Positions 7,301-15,932 are shown, counted from the first letter of the stretch. The stretch: DNA of 17,902 nt from an uncultured Bacteroidales bacterium (GCA_946407715.1 CAMJPH010000050.1:1-17902); one strand, 5' to 3'. Numbers and translations are program-made. Notes: generated by a model not told the origin, from the sequence alone.

Positions 7301-7314
7301 AATTGTGACGCCAA

Positions 7315-8556
7315 ATGGATAAACAGACGGAAGTGATTCTCGCAGCCCGGTGCGGTGCAGCCGCCCGTGGAGGTGTGAATGAAGACAATTGTCTGATTAT
7401 CAGTTCGGTCGGCGTGCCGAATGCGAAAACGAACCACTTCGGAGACGGTGAATACCTCTCCGAGGTGGTTTCTTTGGATGGTGCCGGCTGTCTGTTGGTC
7501 GTGGCTGACGGCATGGGTGGCATGAACGCTGGCGAAGTGGCCTCCCAGATGGCGGTGGAAACTATCGCCCGTTTTTTCTCCGATGCGAAACTCCGGAAGA
7601 CGGAAATTACCGACGGCAATGCGCGCAAGCTGATGCGCAAGGCCATTTTGGAGGCGGACAATGCCATCAGGAAGGCCGCCGCTGCCGACAAGGAGAAGGA
7701 GGGCATGGGCACCACTCTTGTTATGCTGTGGCTTGTGAACGACAAGGCTTATTACGCCTGGTGCGGCGACAGCAGAATCTATCGCTACAACGACAAAGTG
7801 CTTGACCAGTTGAGCAATGACCATTCTTATGTGTTTGAGGTGCTTCACCTCAGTGAAGAGGAAGCGTTCGTCCACCCAAACAACAATATTATCACCCGAT
7901 GTCTTGGCAATCCTGGTGAAACTGCTGTTCCCGAGATTTCGCAACCCCTCCCGTTGGTTCGCGGTGACCTGTTTTTGCTCTGTAGCGACGGCTTCTGTGG
8001 GGTTATCCGTAATTCGGAAATCGTGGATATACTGCAATTAGTTGCCGAAAACCCTGATCGTTTGGACACAGGGCTCAACCTCCTTTGGAAGGCAGCCGAA
8101 AACCACCACTGGCACGACAATGTGACCACCCTTCTTTGCTATGTGAAAAGCGGGCCGGAGAAGGCGAAAGCAGCCGTTAAGCCGGCGTTGGCTGCACAGA
8201 CAGTTGACCCCTCCACGTCAAATAAACTAATGTCCCGAAAAGCTAAGTTGACGATTCCGGTGGTGTCTGTATTGTGTGCAGGTCTGCTGTTTGCCGGTTA
8301 TTATTTCCTATGGCCTATCCAGAAACAAGAATCGCCGGCAGTGGTACCGGAAACGTCAGAACCGCCGGTTATCGCTGTGGATACGATAACAGACATTGAT
8401 ACGGTGGTTCAGGTTGTCTCTCCGGTGAGGCAACCCAATGTGCCAGTACAGAGCGAAAAAGATACTGTGCGACAAAAAACTGATAAATCCTTGACAGTTG
8501 ACAGCAGTAACAAGGCTGTTCCACCTACTTCAATACTATTTGTGGGGGAAGAGTAA
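7315..8556 (+). CDS. Membrane-anchored PP2C-family Ser/Thr protein phosphatase
   Basis: The 413-residue protein has a PP2C (PPM) catalytic domain at about 8-278, a metal-dependent phosphatase that would reverse the kinase's work. The expected motifs are present: VNED (21-24), the metal-binding DGMGG (65-69), MGTT (131-134), GDSR (151-154), SDG (224-226) and HDN (267-269). A linker (280-308) leads to one membrane helix at about 311-333. A tail of about 80 Pro/Val/Thr-rich residues follows, with no recognisable domain, and should lie in the periplasm. The catalytic domain therefore faces the cytoplasm while tethered to the inner membrane, where the FHA-TM proteins are. The gene starts 14 bp after the protease stop, consistent with one operon. 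The catalytic call is firm; the substrates are inferred from neighbours. Confidence 0.95.
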   Translation: MDKQTEVILAARCGAAARGGVNEDNCLIISSVGVPNAKTNHFGDGEYLSEVVSLDGAGCLLVVADGMGGMNAGEVASQMAVETIARFFSDAKLRKTEITDGNARKLMRKAILEADNAIRKAAAADKEKEGMGTTLVMLWLVNDKAYYAWCGDSRIYRYNDKVLDQLSNDHSYVFEVLHLSEEEAFVHPNNNIITRCLGNPGETAVPEISQPLPLVRGDLFLLCSDGFCGVIRNSEIVDILQLVAENPDRLDTGLNLLWKAAENHHWHDNVTTLLCYVKSGPEKAKAAVKPALAAQTVDPSTSNKLMSRKAKLTIPVVSVLCAGLLFAGYYFLWPIQKQESPAVVPETSEPPVIAVDTITDIDTVVQVVSPVRQPNVPVQSEKDTVRQKTDKSLTVDSSNKAVPPTSILFVGEE

Positions 8557-8601
8557 TGGTTGTCACATATAAACATCTGATTTAAACTTAAAACAAAAAA
8601 G

Positions 8602-11600
8602 ATGGGAAAGAAAATTATATTGTTCATGTTTGTAGTGCTTTGCGCGTGTTGCCTATATGCGCAGGCACCCGAACGTTTCAGTTATCAGGCGGTGGTCCGC
8701 AATGATAGCAGCCGTTTGGTGTGTAATCGGCCCGTGGGAGTTCAAGCAAGTATTTTGAATAGTGCTGGAATGGAGTTGTACCGAGAGCGGTTTGTGGAGG
8801 AAACCAACGAAAACGGCCTGCTGACGGTGGAAATTGGTTCCGGCAATGTGTTGTTTGGCTCGTTTTCTAATATACCGTGGGGCACGGAGAGTGTGTTCTT
8901 GCGCACGGAGATAGACCCCACAGGTGGCGAGAATTATATGCTGTCAATCACGCAGCGGCTGGTGAGCGTGCCATACGCACTCTACGCAAAGGAGGCGGCC
9001 AATGGATTCAGCGGGGATTACAACGATTTGACCAACAAGCCCGATATTCCGACGGTGCCAACCAATGTGAGTTCTTTCATCAATGACGCGGGCTATATCA
9101 CGCAGGAAGAAGTTCCAGAGCAGGTGAATGCCAACTGGGAAGCCACATCGGGTCCAGCGCAAATTCTCAACAAACCTGATATTCCTACAGTCCCCGCCAA
9201 TGTGAGTGCATTTATTAACGACGTGGGGTACATTACGATGGAGTCGGTTCCTACAGTACCCACGGACGTGAGCTCTTTCAACAATGATGCCGGCTATCTT
9301 ACCACCGAGACAGACCCGCAGTTCAATGCTTGGGATAAGGACTACAACGATTTGACAAACAAGCCCGTCATCCCGACGGTGCCAACCAATGTGAGTGCGT
9401 TTATCAATGACGTAGGCTATATCACGGAGGAAGATGTTCCCGAGCAGGTGAATGCCAACTGGGAAGCCACATCGGGGCCGGCGCAAATTCTCAACAAACC
9501 GGTTATCCCTACTGTTCCCACCAATGTGAGTGCCTTTACAAACGATGCCGGTTACATCACATTGGAGTCGGTTCCTACAGTGCCCACGGACGTAAGCTCT
9601 TTCAACAATGATGCAGGCTATCTTACTGACGAGACTGATCCTCAGTTCAATGCTTGGGATAAGGACTACAACGACCTGACCAACAAGCCGGAACTTTTCA
9701 GCGGGAATTACAACGATTTGACCAATAAGCCGGTACTTTTCAGCGGTAGTTACAATGACCTGGCGAACAAGCCGACGAACGCGGATTTCGGTCAAGCACT
9801 TGTGCGCGGGATGGTTAACAATCCCGCCGGTGCGACAGACATCGCCGTGACGTTCAACAACTATTCGTTAGTGACTGGTGGTGTGGTGTCGATTGTTTTT
9901 GCACGTAACGTGCCGGCCGGTGCAAGTTTGAACATCAACAATCAGGGCTCGAAACCGATATTGTGGCATGGCGCGGCCTTATCCGATGGTGTCATAAAGG
10001 CGAATGACCGTTGTCTGTTCATGTACAGTTCGGGAAACGACCGCTACTATCTGTTAGCTATTGATCGCTGGGGTGCGGATATCGACGCACTTGCGGAGGT
10101 TGCACGGACGGGCAACTACAATGACCTGGCCAACAAGCCGGAAATCCCCGTGATTCCCACCAACGTGAGTGCTTTTGTGAACGATATGGGCTACCTCACC
10201 TCTATCCCTGACAGTCTCGGCGGCATCAGCGTTGAGTCTGATCCCGTGTTCTCTTCGTGGAATAAAGACTATAATGATTTGACGAACAAACCTGCCATTC
10301 CAAACGATAACGATCTTGTTCATCAGATTGGCGACGAGACGATTTCAGGAAATAAGACGTTGATATCTGATTTTTCACTGAAGAACACCGGAGCCGCTTC
10401 TGGTGTGACACCGTTCCTTACGTTCCAGCGCGGGTCATTAACAGATGGTTATGTGGACTGGAAAATCGTAGGTGATGGTGGAGCGTTGCAGTTTTTCTAC
10501 AGTAAGTCTGGCCTTGACATCAAGAAGATGGAACTTGCCAGTTCAAAAACGTTGTTTGCCAATGACGTGGAAGCGACTCAATTTATTAAGACAGGTGGTA
10601 CATCCTCGCAATTTTTGAAGGCAGACGGTTCCGTTGATAATAACACCTATTTGACAGAACATCAGGATATCAGCGGCAAAGCAAACACGGTGGATCTTGC
10701 ACCTGTAGCTTTTAGTGGCAAATATACAGACTTGACCAACAAGCCGACGCTGTTTAGCGGCAACTATACAGACCTGACGAACAAGCCGTCTAATGCGGAC
10801 TTCGGACAGGCACTTGTGCGAGGGACGGTCAACAATCCTGCAGGGGCCACTGACATCGCGGTGACTTTCGCTAACTACTCATTGGTGACTGGTGGTATAG
10901 TGTCAATAGTGTTCGCCCGCAATGTGCCTGCCGGTGCGAGTCTGAACATTAACAACCAAGGGTCGAAACCGATACTATGGCGTGGATTGCCACTGACAGA
11001 AGGGGTCATTAAAGCGAATGACCGCTGTCTGTTCATGTATCAATCGGGTGCAAATAGTTATTTCCTGTTGGCCATCGACCGTTGGGGAGTGGATTTCGAT
11101 GCCCTTGCCGCAGTGGCGCGGACGGGCAGCTACACCGACCTGACCAATAAGCCGGAAATTCCCGTGATTCCCACTAACGTGAGCGCGTTTGTGAACGACA
11201 TGGGCTACCTCACTTCCATCCCTGACAGTTTCGGCGGCATCAGCGTTGAGTCGGATCCCGTGTTCTCCGCATGGGATAGGAACTACAACGACTTGACAAA
11301 CAAACCGACTATACCCAATGACAATAATCTTGTTCATCTGACAGGGAATGAAACGATTACAGGAAATAAAACGCTGGTTTCCGATTTGTTGCTGAAGAAT
11401 TCAGGTTCTGCTTCCAATGTGACACCGTACCTTACGTTCCAGCGAGGAACGCCTACAGACAGTTACGTGGACTGGAAAATAGTAGGGGATGGCGGGGCAT
11501 TGCAATTTTTCTATAGTACATCTGGCACAGACACCAAGAAGATGGAAATAACCAATTCCAAAGCGTTGTTTCCCGACAAAGTGGAAGCATCGCAATTTGT

Positions 11601-12642
11601 AAGGACAGGTGGAACAGCGTCGCAATTCCTGAAGGCCGACGGTTCAGTTGATAACAGTACTTACCTTACCACGCAAGTAAATGCCGATTGGAATGCCACG
11701 AACGGGGCGGCACAAATTTTGCACAAACCGAACCTCGCAACGGTGGCCACGAGCGGAAACTACAACGATTTGACGAACAAGCCGGTCATTCCTACAGTTC
11801 CTGTTGATGTCAGTGCTTTTAACAATGATGCGGGCTATGTGTCGGCATCGCAGTGTGGCGGTGTGGATATTTGTGCGTTGTCGAATTTAGTGGCGGAGTT
11901 GCAGCAACAAGTGGCGGCAATGCAGGCCACGATAGACTCTCTGTTGGAAATCCCGGACGGTTCTCCTTGCGCTGGCACCCCTACGGTCAGCGACTTCGAA
12001 GGTAACACCTATAACACTGTGAAGATTGGAGAGCAGTGCTGGATGAAAGAAAATCTCCGCACCACACACTATTCGGATGGTACATCCATCCCTCAAGGCG
12101 GAAATACAACAAGTACTACCGCACCCTATTACTATAATTATAGTATCTTTGGTGTCACGTTAGAGACGAGAGGCTATTTGTACAACTGGCCTGCTATAAT
12201 GCATGGTGCATCCTCATCCAATGCAAATCCAAGCAACGTGCAAGGAATCTGTCCTACAGGCTGGCATCTGCCGAGTGATGCGGAATTCACGCAACTGACT
12301 GATTATTTGAGTGGGATGCCTGAGTATCAGTGCGGCGGCAGCAGTAGTAACATTGCCAAATCGTTAGCTGCCACCACAGGGTGGAGCAGTAATAACGGAG
12401 ACTGTACGGTGGGTAACAACTTAAGTACGAACAATATCACTGGTTTCACAGCGTTTCCGTCCGGCAATTTTGGTGGCTCATCCTACTTGAATGCGGGTCA
12501 AAAAGCTTTCTTCTGGTCATCCACAGTGGGTAGCAATAGCAACAGTGCTTTGTACCGTACAATGTACTACGACGAGTCTGTCTTTTACCAGAAAAGCTAC
12601 AGCAAGAGCACAGGCTTTTCGGTCCGTTGTCTCCGCGATTAG
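8602..12642 (+). CDS. Large secreted tail-fibre-like repeat protein with C-terminal FISUMP domain
   Basis: The 1346-residue protein begins with a Sec signal peptide (1-20, ending CLYAQ). Next is a Bacteroidota-typical N-terminal domain of exported proteins (about 22-132, with FSYQAVVRN and LVSVPYALYAKEA). Residues about 135-1085 are repeats of the form YNDLTNKPxIPTVPTNVSAFxNDAGYIT, seen in phage tail fibres and Bacteroidota surface proteins. They include two tandem 108-residue units and two larger units 338 residues apart. A short helical segment (about 1092-1116, LVAELQQQVAAMQATIDSLL) may form a trimeric coiled coil. The C-terminus (about 1118-1346) is a FISUMP domain, with IGEQCWMKENLRT, GYLYNW, CPTGWHLPSDAEF and a terminal SVRCLRD. 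It should be exported and possibly surface-attached as an adhesin or fibre (inference). It starts 45 bp after the PP2C gene with no terminator between, so it may belong to that operon. Confidence 0.88.
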   Translation: MGKKIILFMFVVLCACCLYAQAPERFSYQAVVRNDSSRLVCNRPVGVQASILNSAGMELYRERFVEETNENGLLTVEIGSGNVLFGSFSNIPWGTESVFLRTEIDPTGGENYMLSITQRLVSVPYALYAKEAANGFSGDYNDLTNKPDIPTVPTNVSSFINDAGYITQEEVPEQVNANWEATSGPAQILNKPDIPTVPANVSAFINDVGYITMESVPTVPTDVSSFNNDAGYLTTETDPQFNAWDKDYNDLTNKPVIPTVPTNVSAFINDVGYITEEDVPEQVNANWEATSGPAQILNKPVIPTVPTNVSAFTNDAGYITLESVPTVPTDVSSFNNDAGYLTDETDPQFNAWDKDYNDLTNKPELFSGNYNDLTNKPVLFSGSYNDLANKPTNADFGQALVRGMVNNPAGATDIAVTFNNYSLVTGGVVSIVFARNVPAGASLNINNQGSKPILWHGAALSDGVIKANDRCLFMYSSGNDRYYLLAIDRWGADIDALAEVARTGNYNDLANKPEIPVIPTNVSAFVNDMGYLTSIPDSLGGISVESDPVFSSWNKDYNDLTNKPAIPNDNDLVHQIGDETISGNKTLISDFSLKNTGAASGVTPFLTFQRGSLTDGYVDWKIVGDGGALQFFYSKSGLDIKKMELASSKTLFANDVEATQFIKTGGTSSQFLKADGSVDNNTYLTEHQDISGKANTVDLAPVAFSGKYTDLTNKPTLFSGNYTDLTNKPSNADFGQALVRGTVNNPAGATDIAVTFANYSLVTGGIVSIVFARNVPAGASLNINNQGSKPILWRGLPLTEGVIKANDRCLFMYQSGANSYFLLAIDRWGVDFDALAAVARTGSYTDLTNKPEIPVIPTNVSAFVNDMGYLTSIPDSFGGISVESDPVFSAWDRNYNDLTNKPTIPNDNNLVHLTGNETITGNKTLVSDLLLKNSGSASNVTPYLTFQRGTPTDSYVDWKIVGDGGALQFFYSTSGTDTKKMEITNSKALFPDKVEASQFVRTGGTASQFLKADGSVDNSTYLTTQVNADWNATNGAAQILHKPNLATVATSGNYNDLTNKPVIPTVPVDVSAFNNDAGYVSASQCGGVDICALSNLVAELQQQVAAMQATIDSLLEIPDGSPCAGTPTVSDFEGNTYNTVKIGEQCWMKENLRTTHYSDGTSIPQGGNTTSTTAPYYYNYSIFGVTLETRGYLYNWPAIMHGASSSNANPSNVQGICPTGWHLPSDAEFTQLTDYLSGMPEYQCGGSSSNIAKSLAATTGWSSNNGDCTVGNNLSTNNITGFTAFPSGNFGGSSYLNAGQKAFFWSSTVGSNSNSALYRTMYYDESVFYQKSYSKSTGFSVRCLRD
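9016..9663 (+). repeat. Two tandem 324-bp coding repeats
   Basis: Units 9016-9339 and 9340-9663 encode residues 139-246 and 247-354. Each begins DYNDLTNKP and ends FNAWDK, and they align without gaps at a fixed 324-bp offset, although they have diverged at many third positions. A third partial unit begins at 9664. This is an internal in-frame duplication. Confidence 0.9.
9781..11674 (+). repeat. Two 1014-bp-spaced long coding repeats
   Basis: The segments 9781-10660 and 10795-11674 encode homologous stretches of about 293 residues (394-686 and 732-1024). Both start ADFGQALVRG and end near LKADGSVDN. The offset is exactly 1014 bp at both ends, so there is no net indel between the copies. Divergence is spread through the copies, which suggests an old duplication rather than an assembly artefact. 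Confidence 0.88.
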
Positions 12643-12671
12643 TCGAATATAAAAAACAATGGATTTCTAAC

Positions 12672-12701
12672 AGAGCGTGGCATGGTGTCGCGCTCTTTTT
12701 T
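12672..12701 (+). terminator. Rho-independent terminator after the FISUMP gene
   Basis: An 11-bp stem (AGAGCGTGGCA with TGTCGCGCTCT, including two G-U pairs) closes a 3-nt loop and is followed directly by a run of T at 12696-12701. It lies 30 bp past the stop codon at 12642 and separates the accessory block from the fusA transcription unit. Confidence 0.88.
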
Positions 12702-12777
12702 GAGGTAGAAGTGACAAGGATTGGATACTGTTTGCATCGGTCTTATAGTTGTTGCTATTTGTCAATTTTTCATTTAT

Positions 12778-12807
12778 TTTGGGGTATGTGTATTTTGTGT
12801 ATCTTTG
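12778..12807 (+). promoter_or_regulatory. fusA: Candidate Bacteroidota promoter for fusA
   Basis: TATCTTTG at 12800-12807 matches the -7 consensus TAnnTTTG, and TTTG at 12778-12781 is a -33 element with an 18-bp spacer. The start would be near 12814, leaving an AT-rich leader of about 40 nt with no Shine-Dalgarno sequence. That leader contains a 13-bp palindrome, ATTATCAGATAAT (12838-12850), just before the ATG. Confidence 0.6.
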
Positions 12808-12853
12808 CCGATTGTTTGTGATAAAATTAATATATTGATTATCAGATAATTAT

Positions 12854-14917
12854 ATGGCAAAAAGTATATCAAAACTGAGAAATATAGGCATCGCCGCGCA
12901 CATTGACGCCGGCAAAACCACCTGTTCGGAACGTATTCTGTACTTCACCGGTGTGAACCGCAAGATTGGTGAGACACACGACGGTCAGGCCACGATGGAC
13001 TTCATGAAGCAGGAGCAGGAGCGCGGTATCACCATCGCCTCCGCTTCTATCACTGCCGAGTGGAAAGGCCACCAAATCAACCTGATAGACACGCCAGGCC
13101 ACGTGGATTTCACCATCGAGGTGGAGCGCTCCCTGCGCGTTATTGACGGTATGGTCGCCGTGTTCTGTGCGGTGGGCGGCGTAGAACCTCAAAGCGAGAC
13201 TGTCTGGAACCAGGCCGACAAGTACCGCGTGCCCCGCATCGCCTTTGTGAACAAAATGGACCGCACTGGCGCAGATTTCCAGGAGGTTATTGCCCAGATG
13301 GAGAAGTATTTGGGAACCAATGCCGTGCCCATCCAAATCCCGATGGGTGCCGAAAGCGATTTTCAGGGCTGCATTGATTTGGTGAAGATGAAAGCGCTGA
13401 CCTTCTCCGAAAAAGAGGTCTTTGAAAACGACATCCCTGCCGAGTTTGCCTCTGCTGCGGATGCCGCCCATAAGAACTTGGTCGAGAAGCTCGCCGACTT
13501 TGACGACGACATTGCCGACGCCTATTTGGAGGAGCGAGAAGTGAGTGAGGAACAGATTCGCAAGGCTCTTCGTGAGTCAACGATTAAATTGTTGATTACG
13601 CCGGTGTTATGCGGTGCAGCATACAAGAACAAAGGCATCCAGCCGCTTCTGGACGCGGTCATCGACTACTTGCCGTCGCCCACCGACATTGGCGCGGTCA
13701 TCGCCCATGACCCGTATGACGAGGAGAAAACCTATACTCGCAATCCTTCCAATAACGAGATTTTCTCAGCGTTGGCGTTCAAGCTCATCAACGACCCGTA
13801 TGTGGGTCAGCAGACGTTCATCCGTATCTTCAGCGGCAAGCTGACCAGTGGAATGAGCCTTTATAATACAAATAAGGACAAAAACGAAAGGGTGGGGCGC
13901 ATCTTCCGCATCAAGGCCAAAGAGCGCGAGGAGATTTCCGAAGCTGGTGCAGGCGAAATCGTTGCATTGGTCGGTATGAAATATACCCGTACAGGCGACA
14001 CGCTTTGCGATGAAAAACAACCCATCGTTCTGGAGTCCATCTCCGTGCCGCCTGCCGTCATCGAGATGAAAGTGACCCCGACCGACAACAAGAATCGCGA
14101 CAAACTCGGTGAGGCGTTAGCCAAGCTGAGCAACGAGGATCCTTCCTTCCACGCGCATTACGATGACGAGACGGAGGAGACCATCATCGCCGGAATGGGC
14201 GAGCTGCATCTGGAGATTATCGTCGATCGACTGAAGGACGAGTTCAAAGTGCCGATTGAGGTCGGTGCGCCGAGCGTCTCCTTCCGGGAGACCATCACGC
14301 AGGAGTACGAGAGCAACTACAAGCACGTGAAGCAGTCTGGCGGTCATGGTCAGTTCGCGCACACGGTCATCCGTTTCGAGCCGAATCCCGGCAAGGGTTT
14401 CGAGTTCGTGGATGTCTCCAAGGGCGGTGTCGTGCCTCGCGAGTACCTTCCTTCCATTGAGAAGGGGCTTCGTGCCGCGATGGAGAAGAGTCCGTTAGCG
14501 GGTTATCCTGTGGTGGATGTGCGCTGCGTGCTGGTGGATGGCGGCTACCATCCGGTGGATTCCAGTGACATGGCCTTCCAACTCTGTGCGGCACAATGTT
14601 TTAAGACCGCCTACAACAAGATGGCCCCGATATTGATGGAGCCGGTAATGAAGGTCGAGGTGAACACGCCCGACGAGTATATCGGCAATATCACCCGCGA
14701 CATCAACAAACGCCGCGGACGCATCGAGAACATGCGTCGTTTCCGCAAAGGCTCGCAGAAACTCGATGGTTTCATCCCGTTGATGGAGATGTTCGGCTAT
14801 GCCACAGCCCTGCGCAACGTCACCAGCGGCCGCGCCAACTACTCCATGGAGTTCTACCAGTACATGCGGATGCCCGCCGCCAAGCAGGAGGAGGTGGTTG
14901 CGGAAAGAAGAAAATAG
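12854..14917 (+). CDS. fusA: Translation elongation factor G
   Basis: EF-G is the GTPase that moves tRNA and mRNA through the ribosome and, with ribosome recycling factor, splits ribosomes. The 687-residue length is close to the family norm of about 700. GTPase motifs are intact: AHIDAGKT (16-23), RGIT (57-60), DTPGH (79-83, with the catalytic His83) and NKMD (133-136). Domain IV carries VKQSGGHGQ, and the later [17 protein letters not shown] region is typical of the C-terminal domains, ending in a lysine/arginine-rich tail. The gene stands alone here, with its own promoter and no ribosomal-protein genes (rpsL, rpsG, rpsJ) beside it. It could therefore be a relocated main copy or a second paralogue. 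Its intact G motifs distinguish it from GTPase-dead Bacteroides EF-G2 types. The family is certain; which paralogue it is remains open. Confidence 0.95.
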   Translation: MAKSISKLRNIGIAAHIDAGKTTCSERILYFTGVNRKIGETHDGQATMDFMKQEQERGITIASASITAEWKGHQINLIDTPGHVDFTIEVERSLRVIDGMVAVFCAVGGVEPQSETVWNQADKYRVPRIAFVNKMDRTGADFQEVIAQMEKYLGTNAVPIQIPMGAESDFQGCIDLVKMKALTFSEKEVFENDIPAEFASAADAAHKNLVEKLADFDDDIADAYLEEREVSEEQIRKALRESTIKLLITPVLCGAAYKNKGIQPLLDAVIDYLPSPTDIGAVIAHDPYDEEKTYTRNPSNNEIFSALAFKLINDPYVGQQTFIRIFSGKLTSGMSLYNTNKDKNERVGRIFRIKAKEREEISEAGAGEIVALVGMKYTRTGDTLCDEKQPIVLESISVPPAVIEMKVTPTDNKNRDKLGEALAKLSNEDPSFHAHYDDETEETIIAGMGELHLEIIVDRLKDEFKVPIEVGAPSVSFRETITQEYESNYKHVKQSGGHGQFAHTVIRFEPNPGKGFEFVDVSKGGVVPREYLPSIEKGLRAAMEKSPLAGYPVVDVRCVLVDGGYHPVDSSDMAFQLCAAQCFKTAYNKMAPILMEPVMKVEVNTPDEYIGNITRDINKRRGRIENMRRFRKGSQKLDGFIPLMEMFGYATALRNVTSGRANYSMEFYQYMRMPAAKQEEVVAERRK

Positions 14918-14957
14918 TATTGCGGAAAAGTGCGGAAATGCGGAAATTTTGCGGAAA
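14899..14957. repeat. Short TGCGGAAA direct repeats at the 3' end of fusA
   Basis: The octamer TGCGGAAA begins at 14899 (inside the fusA end), 14921, 14931, 14939 and 14950, at irregular spacing of 8-22 bp. There is no dyad symmetry and no T-run, so it does not look like a terminator. It may be a simple slipped duplication. Confidence 0.7.
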
Positions 14958-15029
14958 TCCTGTTAAAAGTTTCTGCAAAGGTTCCGAATTTTCTGCATCA
15001 ATTTCCACAAAAATCTCTCAAAAAAAGTG

Positions 15030-15037
15030 TATTTTTG
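15030..15037 (+). promoter_or_regulatory. Candidate -7 promoter element for the FKBP gene
   Basis: TATTTTTG matches TAnnTTTG and lies 67 bp upstream of the ATG at 15105. No clear TTTG -33 element sits at the right distance, so support is limited. The rest of the 187-bp gap after fusA is AT-rich without other features. Confidence 0.4.
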
Positions 15038-15104
15038 CGGCCGCTAAACTTCGGACAGTTGGAATTGTCCTTTGCATCGTTTATTAATTCAAAAACAATA
15101 AAAA

Positions 15105-15776
15105 ATGAAAAGAATTATCACACTCGGAATGACATTGCTGCTTGTCGGCATGGGCTTTTCCGCAAAATCTCAGACAGAAATGACAAAACAACAGAAAAGT
15201 AGCTATGCCATCGGCTATAACGTTGGCAATGGCATGAGCCGTGACGGCATTGAATTGGATTATGAAGCATTCGTGCAAGGTATTAAAGATGCATACGCTG
15301 GCAAAAACCAGTTCACAGATGATCAAATGCAGCAGATCTTTATGGATCTTCAGGAGGATATAGAGGCCAAGAAGAAGAGCGGTGCAGCTGCGGAAATCGC
15401 AAAAGGCGCGCAATTCCTTGAAGAGAACAAAAAGAACCCTGGCGTGAAGGAGACCGCTTCCGGCCTGCAGTACTTGGTGCTGCAAGAGGGCAAGGGTGAA
15501 CACCCGACAGCCACCAGCAAAGTAACGGTTCACTACACTGGCAAGCTCATTGACGGTACCGTATTCGATTCCTCCGTTGACAGAGGAGAGCCCATTACCT
15601 TCGGTCTCAACCAAGTGATCCGCGGCTGGACAGAAGGTCTGCAACTGATGACCCCTGGTTCCAAATACCGTTTGTTCATCCCCTATAACCTCGGCTACGG
15701 CGAGCAGGGTGCAGGCGGCATGATCCCCGGCGGCGCAACCCTGATTTTCGATGTGGAACTGATTTCTTTCGAGTAA
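15105..15776 (+). CDS. Exported FKBP-type peptidyl-prolyl cis-trans isomerase (FkpA/Mip-like)
   Basis: This enzyme rotates Xaa-Pro bonds and assists folding of exported proteins. The 223-residue product has a signal peptide (about 1-22, MKRIITL to FSAKS), placing it in the periplasm or, less likely, the outer membrane. Residues about 25-115 form the helical FKBP_N dimerisation arm, with YAIGYNVG and a run of Glu/Lys-rich helices. The catalytic FKBP domain covers about 120-222 with the usual pocket residues: VHYTGKL (Tyr144), VFDSS (Phe154, Asp155), QVIRGW (Val171, Ile172, Trp175), IPYNLGYG (Tyr194) and IPGGATLIFDVEL. It appears to be transcribed alone: about 190 bp separate it from fusA, and hairpin repeats separate it from argS. 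The architecture matches FkpA/Mip, but I leave the symbol blank because several paralogues exist in this phylum. Confidence 0.93.
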   Translation: MKRIITLGMTLLLVGMGFSAKSQTEMTKQQKSSYAIGYNVGNGMSRDGIELDYEAFVQGIKDAYAGKNQFTDDQMQQIFMDLQEDIEAKKKSGAAAEIAKGAQFLEENKKNPGVKETASGLQYLVLQEGKGEHPTATSKVTVHYTGKLIDGTVFDSSVDRGEPITFGLNQVIRGWTEGLQLMTPGSKYRLFIPYNLGYGEQGAGGMIPGGATLIFDVELISFE

Positions 15777-15784
15777 TTTCCCTA

Positions 15785-15810
15785 TAGAGACGTGGTGCGC
15801 CGCGTCTTTA
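15785..15810. repeat. Imperfect TAGAGACG hairpin after the FKBP gene
   Basis: TAGAGACG (15785-15792) pairs with CGTCTTTA (15803-15810), including one wobble pair, around a GC-rich middle that can pair further. It begins 9 bp past the FKBP stop codon. It is a diverged relative of the perfect hairpin at 15834-15861. It has no T-run, so it could stabilise the mRNA end but is not a standard intrinsic terminator. Confidence 0.6.
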
Positions 15811-15833
15811 CAACGAACAAACTATATATACGT

Positions 15834-15861
15834 GTAGAGACGCAATGTGTTGCGTCTCTAC
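15834..15861. repeat. Perfect 12-bp-stem palindrome GTAGAGACGCAA / TTGCGTCTCTAC
   Basis: The 12-bp arms are exact reverse complements around a TGTG loop. Palindromes of the type TAGAGACGC...GCGTCTCTA are, to my knowledge, scattered between genes in many Bacteroidota genomes, so this looks like a dispersed repetitive element. It lies 71 bp upstream of argS. It would form a strong RNA hairpin in either direction. Confidence 0.85.
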
Positions 15862-15932
15862 ATTGCGTATAAAAAGACAGCATCAAACATTTCCGTTTCC
15901 CCAGCTTCAATAACCCATAACCTATAACCATT

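Noticed and set aside
919..8556. Type VI secretion threonine-phosphorylation module or TerY-type triad
   Set aside because: No secretion-system component and no vWA domain is visible in the window, and the FHA-TM-protease members do not belong to those sets.
8944..9795. Minus-strand 283-codon repetitive open frame
   Set aside because: It is the reverse complement of the NDLTNKP repeats; its repetitive character is inherited from the coding strand.
8602..12642. Phage tail-fibre gene or prophage remnant
   Set aside because: The repeats resemble tail fibres, but the signal peptide, the Bacteroidota exported-protein N-terminus and the FISUMP end, with no phage genes nearby, point to a cellular secreted protein.
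12627..12821. 64-codon plus-strand open frame after the FISUMP gene
   Set aside because: It runs through the intrinsic terminator and the fusA promoter, and has no similarity I recognise.
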